Below are positions 16,055 to 18,177 of a DNA stretch of 18,177 nt, in pieces. The stretch's first letter is position 1. Each line of letters opens with the position of its first letter. The translations under genes were made by a program, and so were the position numbers. The notes beneath the pieces were generated by a model. That model saw only the letters and a program-made list of their open reading frames with translations, searched no databases and was not told the origin of the DNA. The stretch is from an uncultured bacterium (GTDB lineage Bacteria > CAIJMQ01). The stretch lies in assembly GCA_903821905.1 (NCBI GenBank), contig CAIJMQ010000106.1, positions 1-18,177 of the forward strand. The letters run 5' to 3'.

Positions 16055-16084
16055 AATTAGAATTCCTTTTTAGGAGAAAAATTA

Positions 16085-16528
16085 TCATAATAATACTTTC
16101 TCCAATTTTGTTTTTACAAGTTGCTCAAGTAAATTTTTAAATTCATTTTCCCCTTCTATTTTTAAAAATTCTATTCCCATTTCATATGTGCCACCAGAAG
16201 AACTGCCCAAGATTCTTTTTTTTCTCCATACAACTTTGCCCAATATATTAAATGGGGTTTTTCTAGTGGGGCTGAAAACTTCAACATTTACAAGGCTCCC
16301 TGGAAGATAGTCTCTACTTGTTACAAAACGTATTCCACCTATTGATATATCCCTAGATATACTTATATGATTGTCCTGTAACTCTTTGAAACTCATAAGA
16401 GAAGGTTTTTCTGCAATATTTGCCTCACCATCTTTTGTGACACGAATAAAAAAAGGATAGCCAAATCTCAAGTACTTTCTTCTGTCTGGCCCTTTATATT
16501 CAGAAGGTGTCGTCTTCTCGTCTTTCAT
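16085..16528 (-). CDS. PilZ-domain protein, copy B, coupled to ftsW
   Basis: A lone PilZ domain of 147 residues. RxxxR is R17-R21 in RRKYLRFGYPF, and the second motif D60-ISIGG-65 keeps the standard Asp, so cyclic di-GMP binding is plausible. The barrel strands (VNVEVFSPT, FNILGKVVWRKK, GIEFLKI) and the C-terminal helix match copy A. Its ATG overlaps the ftsW stop (ATGA, 16525-16528), and a G-rich ribosome site (AGAGGGGG) lies seven bases upstream inside ftsW, so it is translated together with ftsW. That tight coupling is the best evidence for a role in FtsW-dependent septal synthesis, though it remains inference. Confidence 0.88.
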   Translation of the reverse strand: MKDEKTTPSEYKGPDRRKYLRFGYPFFIRVTKDGEANIAEKPSLMSFKELQDNHISISRDISIGGIRFVTSRDYLPGSLVNVEVFSPTRKTPFNILGKVVWRKKRILGSSSGGTYEMGIEFLKIEGENEFKNLLEQLVKTKLEKVLL

Positions 16529-17637
16529 GTTAATACCCCCTCTTCAATGTTTTTATTTTTACCAATATTAAGTAGAATGCCAACAGATGTCAAGTTGACT
16601 ACCATGGAACTACCACCATAGGATATGAATGGAAGACATAAACCCTTAGTAGGAAGAATGCCTGTACTTACTCCCATATTTATAAATGCCTGAAGTACTA
16701 TTAAAAGAATAATTCCTAATGCAAGGAAAACCGCAAAATCATCTTTGGCTTCTTTTGCCTTTAATACAATCCGAAAACCTAGAATAACAAAGACAACATA
16801 TAGAAGTATTATAGTTATTGTACCTAAAAATCCTAATTCTTCTCCTATTATAGAAAAAATGAAATCATTATAAGAAGAAGGTAAGAAAAAAAGTTTCTGT
16901 CTTGAAGCGCCGAATCCTTTACCAAAAATCTTTCCTGAACCGATAGCGATAATAGATTGTATCAATTGGAAGCCTGCACCTTGAGGATCTTTGTAGGGAT
17001 TTAAAAAAGCAATTATTCTTTCCTTTCGGTACCCACCTCTAAATATAAGATAATAAACCACAGGTAGTGAAAAGAAAAATAGTGAAAATATGTAAATAAG
17101 ATTGCCTCCGCCAACAAAGAATAGAATCAAGGTAATGGCAGTAATAAGAGCCGCTGTGCCAAAATCTGGTTGCATAAGAAGTAGGATTACAAGTGCTGAA
17201 AGAATAAAAAGAGGAGGGCATAGTCCCTTAATAAAACTTTTAACTTTTACTTTTTTCCTTGATAGAAAATCGGATATATATACAATAAAGAAGAGTTTAG
17301 AAACTTCGGAAGGTTGAAAAAGGAAACTGCCAATCTTCACCCATCTCTTTGCACCACCTGCATGATAGCCTAAGGGACTAATAGATAATAATAGTAGAAA
17401 TATCGCAGATAATATGAGAGGCTTACTTATAAACTTCCAATTAGAATATGGGAAATGGTAAGCAAAAATTAACCCCGCACTACCAATTAATAACCATATA
17501 AGTTGCTTGTAGAAAAAGAAATAACTACTTCCGAATTTATCTCTTGCATACGCTGAAGACGCGGAATAAACCATTATGATCCCAATCGATGAAAGAAGAA
17601 TAACTATCAGAAGTAACATAAAATTTGTCTTATCCAT
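16525..17637 (-). CDS. ftsW: FtsW: septal peptidoglycan polymerase (SEDS family)
   Basis: FtsW is a multi-pass membrane glycosyltransferase that polymerises lipid II at the division septum with a class-B PBP. The 370 residues carry about ten hydrophobic segments. SEDS signatures include IGIIMVYSAS near the start, the GGAKRWVKIG and QPSEVSK block, LLMQPDFGTA, and the C-terminal MGVSTGILPTKGLCLPFISYGGSSM. I place the start at 17637 (MDKTNFMLLLIV): the frame is open for 40 more codons upstream, but those overlap the murD end in another frame. ATGGATAA gives an eight-base overlap with murD. A position between murD and murG favours FtsW over RodA. Confidence 0.93.
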   Translation of the reverse strand: MDKTNFMLLLIVILLSSIGIIMVYSASSAYARDKFGSSYFFFYKQLIWLLIGSAGLIFAYHFPYSNWKFISKPLILSAIFLLLLSISPLGYHAGGAKRWVKIGSFLFQPSEVSKLFFIVYISDFLSRKKVKVKSFIKGLCPPLFILSALVILLLMQPDFGTAALITAITLILFFVGGGNLIYIFSLFFFSLPVVYYLIFRGGYRKERIIAFLNPYKDPQGAGFQLIQSIIAIGSGKIFGKGFGASRQKLFFLPSSYNDFIFSIIGEELGFLGTITIILLYVVFVILGFRIVLKAKEAKDDFAVFLALGIILLIVLQAFINMGVSTGILPTKGLCLPFISYGGSSMVVNLTSVGILLNIGKNKNIEEGVLT

Positions 17638-18177
17638 AGAGTTTTTTGAGTTTATGAAAAATATCTTTAAATACTTTTCCTCTCTCTTTGTAATCTGTAA
17701 ACATATCAAAAGAAGCACAAGCCGGAGAAAGTAGAATTTTATCTCCAGATTTAGCATTATTTAATGCATTATCTACGGCTTCTTCCAAGGTGCTATATTC
17801 AAAAACAGGGACTACCCCTTTAAGAACTTTTTTAATTTTTTCTTTACTTTCGCCAATTGCAAAGATAGACTTTACTTTTTCTCTGATAAGTTTTTCTACT
17901 TGAGAATAATCATTCCCTTTATCTCTTCCACCTAATATAAGAAGTAAAGGTGATTTAAGTGTAAGGAGTGCTTTTTCGACACAGTCAACATTTGTAGATT
18001 TGGAGTCATTTATAAACTCAACTCCTTTTATTTCTCCTATTTTTTCCAAGCGGTGTTCCAAATTTTTAAAACTCCTTAAACCTTTTTCTATCTCAATTTT
18101 ATCCAAATCAAAAAGTTTTGCTACAGCTATTCCTGCAAGACAGTTTTCCAAATTATGGTCTCCATATAAAGGAAATA
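17630..18177 (-). CDS. murD: MurD, C-terminal part (5' end outside window)
   Basis: About 181 C-terminal residues of UDP-N-acetylmuramoyl-L-alanine D-glutamate ligase, which adds D-Glu in murein precursor synthesis. The frame is open to the right edge, starting with the central-domain motif GDHNLENCLAGIAVA, so the TTG at 18151 is internal and not a start. C-terminal domain landmarks are EHRLEKIGE, FINDSKSTN, LLILGGRDKGNDY and LLSPACASFDMFTDYKERG, all typical of MurD. The N-terminal UDP-binding and ATP-loop parts lie outside. It is the first gene of the visible minus-strand cluster and overlaps ftsW. Confidence 0.95.
   Translation of the reverse strand, partial: FPLYGDHNLENCLAGIAVAKLFDLDKIEIEKGLRSFKNLEHRLEKIGEIKGVEFINDSKSTNVDCVEKALLTLKSPLLLILGGRDKGNDYSQVEKLIREKVKSIFAIGESKEKIKKVLKGVVPVFEYSTLEEAVDNALNNAKSGDKILLSPACASFDMFTDYKERGKVFKDIFHKLKKLYG

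Larger units (their letters stand above)
15596..16528 (-). repeat. Tandem duplication of a PilZ gene with its downstream junction
   Basis: The two PilZ genes (16085-16528 and 15596-16054) align without gaps over 138 residues at about 64% identity. The bases after each stop also match: both begin TGATA, carry TTCTCCT and then an A-rich AAGG ribosome site before the next gene. The copied unit therefore seems to have included the gene and the short region downstream. Divergence is enough that the event is not recent. Confidence 0.7.

Noticed and set aside
17638-17757. A longer FtsW with 40 additional N-terminal residues
   Set aside because: Those codons overlap the conserved C-terminus of MurD in another frame, and the FtsW family start matches MDKTNFMLLL at 17637.
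1-18177. Mobile element, prophage, CRISPR array or defence island
   Set aside because: No transposase, integrase, repeat-spacer pattern, tRNA target or foreign-looking gene block was found; all large genes belong to core families.

Overview
This is an AT-rich bacterial chromosomal segment carrying only housekeeping genes, packed tightly on both strands. I see no insertion sequence, phage gene, CRISPR array, tRNA or rRNA. A FtsW/murein cluster together with a GspG-like pseudopilin, an S41 protease and a YibQ-type deacetylase suggests a diderm, probably from a little-cultured lineage. The phylum cannot be fixed from sequence alone. TAA, TGA and TAG all serve as ordinary stops, so the code looks standard.

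Layout. Positions 1-215 (minus) hold the start of a small membrane protein of unknown role. folD (296-1165, minus) lies downstream of an extended -10 promoter and is divergent from an arginine operon (plus): argJ, argB, argD, argF, a 21-residue ORF that exactly fills the argF-argG gap, and argG (1242-6757). argC and argH are absent here. dnaJ and a 30-residue, extremely basic, ribosomal-type protein follow, then a perfect 16-bp hairpin. Next come ctpA, a YibQ-family deacetylase, a pseudopilin-like protein, tsaD and dprA (to 13079). dprA ends exactly where the convergent murC ends, with no bases between them.

The right third (13080-18177, minus) is a division and cell-wall cluster in the transcribed order murD (cut by the window edge), ftsW, pilZ copy B, pilZ copy A, murG, murC. 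MurD and MurC make UDP-MurNAc-peptide, FtsW polymerises lipid II and MurG makes lipid II from lipid I. Two tandem PilZ-domain proteins (potential cyclic-di-GMP receptors) sit between ftsW and murG, one coupled to ftsW by an ATGA overlap.

The points most worth a second look are: the tandem PilZ pair inside the murein cluster; murG, whose conserved N-terminus has no ATG, GTG or TTG available and appears to start at an ATA codon behind a strong Shine-Dalgarno sequence; FolD, which has Gln in place of the catalytic Lys and Glu in place of a conserved Asp; the tiny ORF between argF and argG; and the small basic protein followed by a hairpin without a U-tract.
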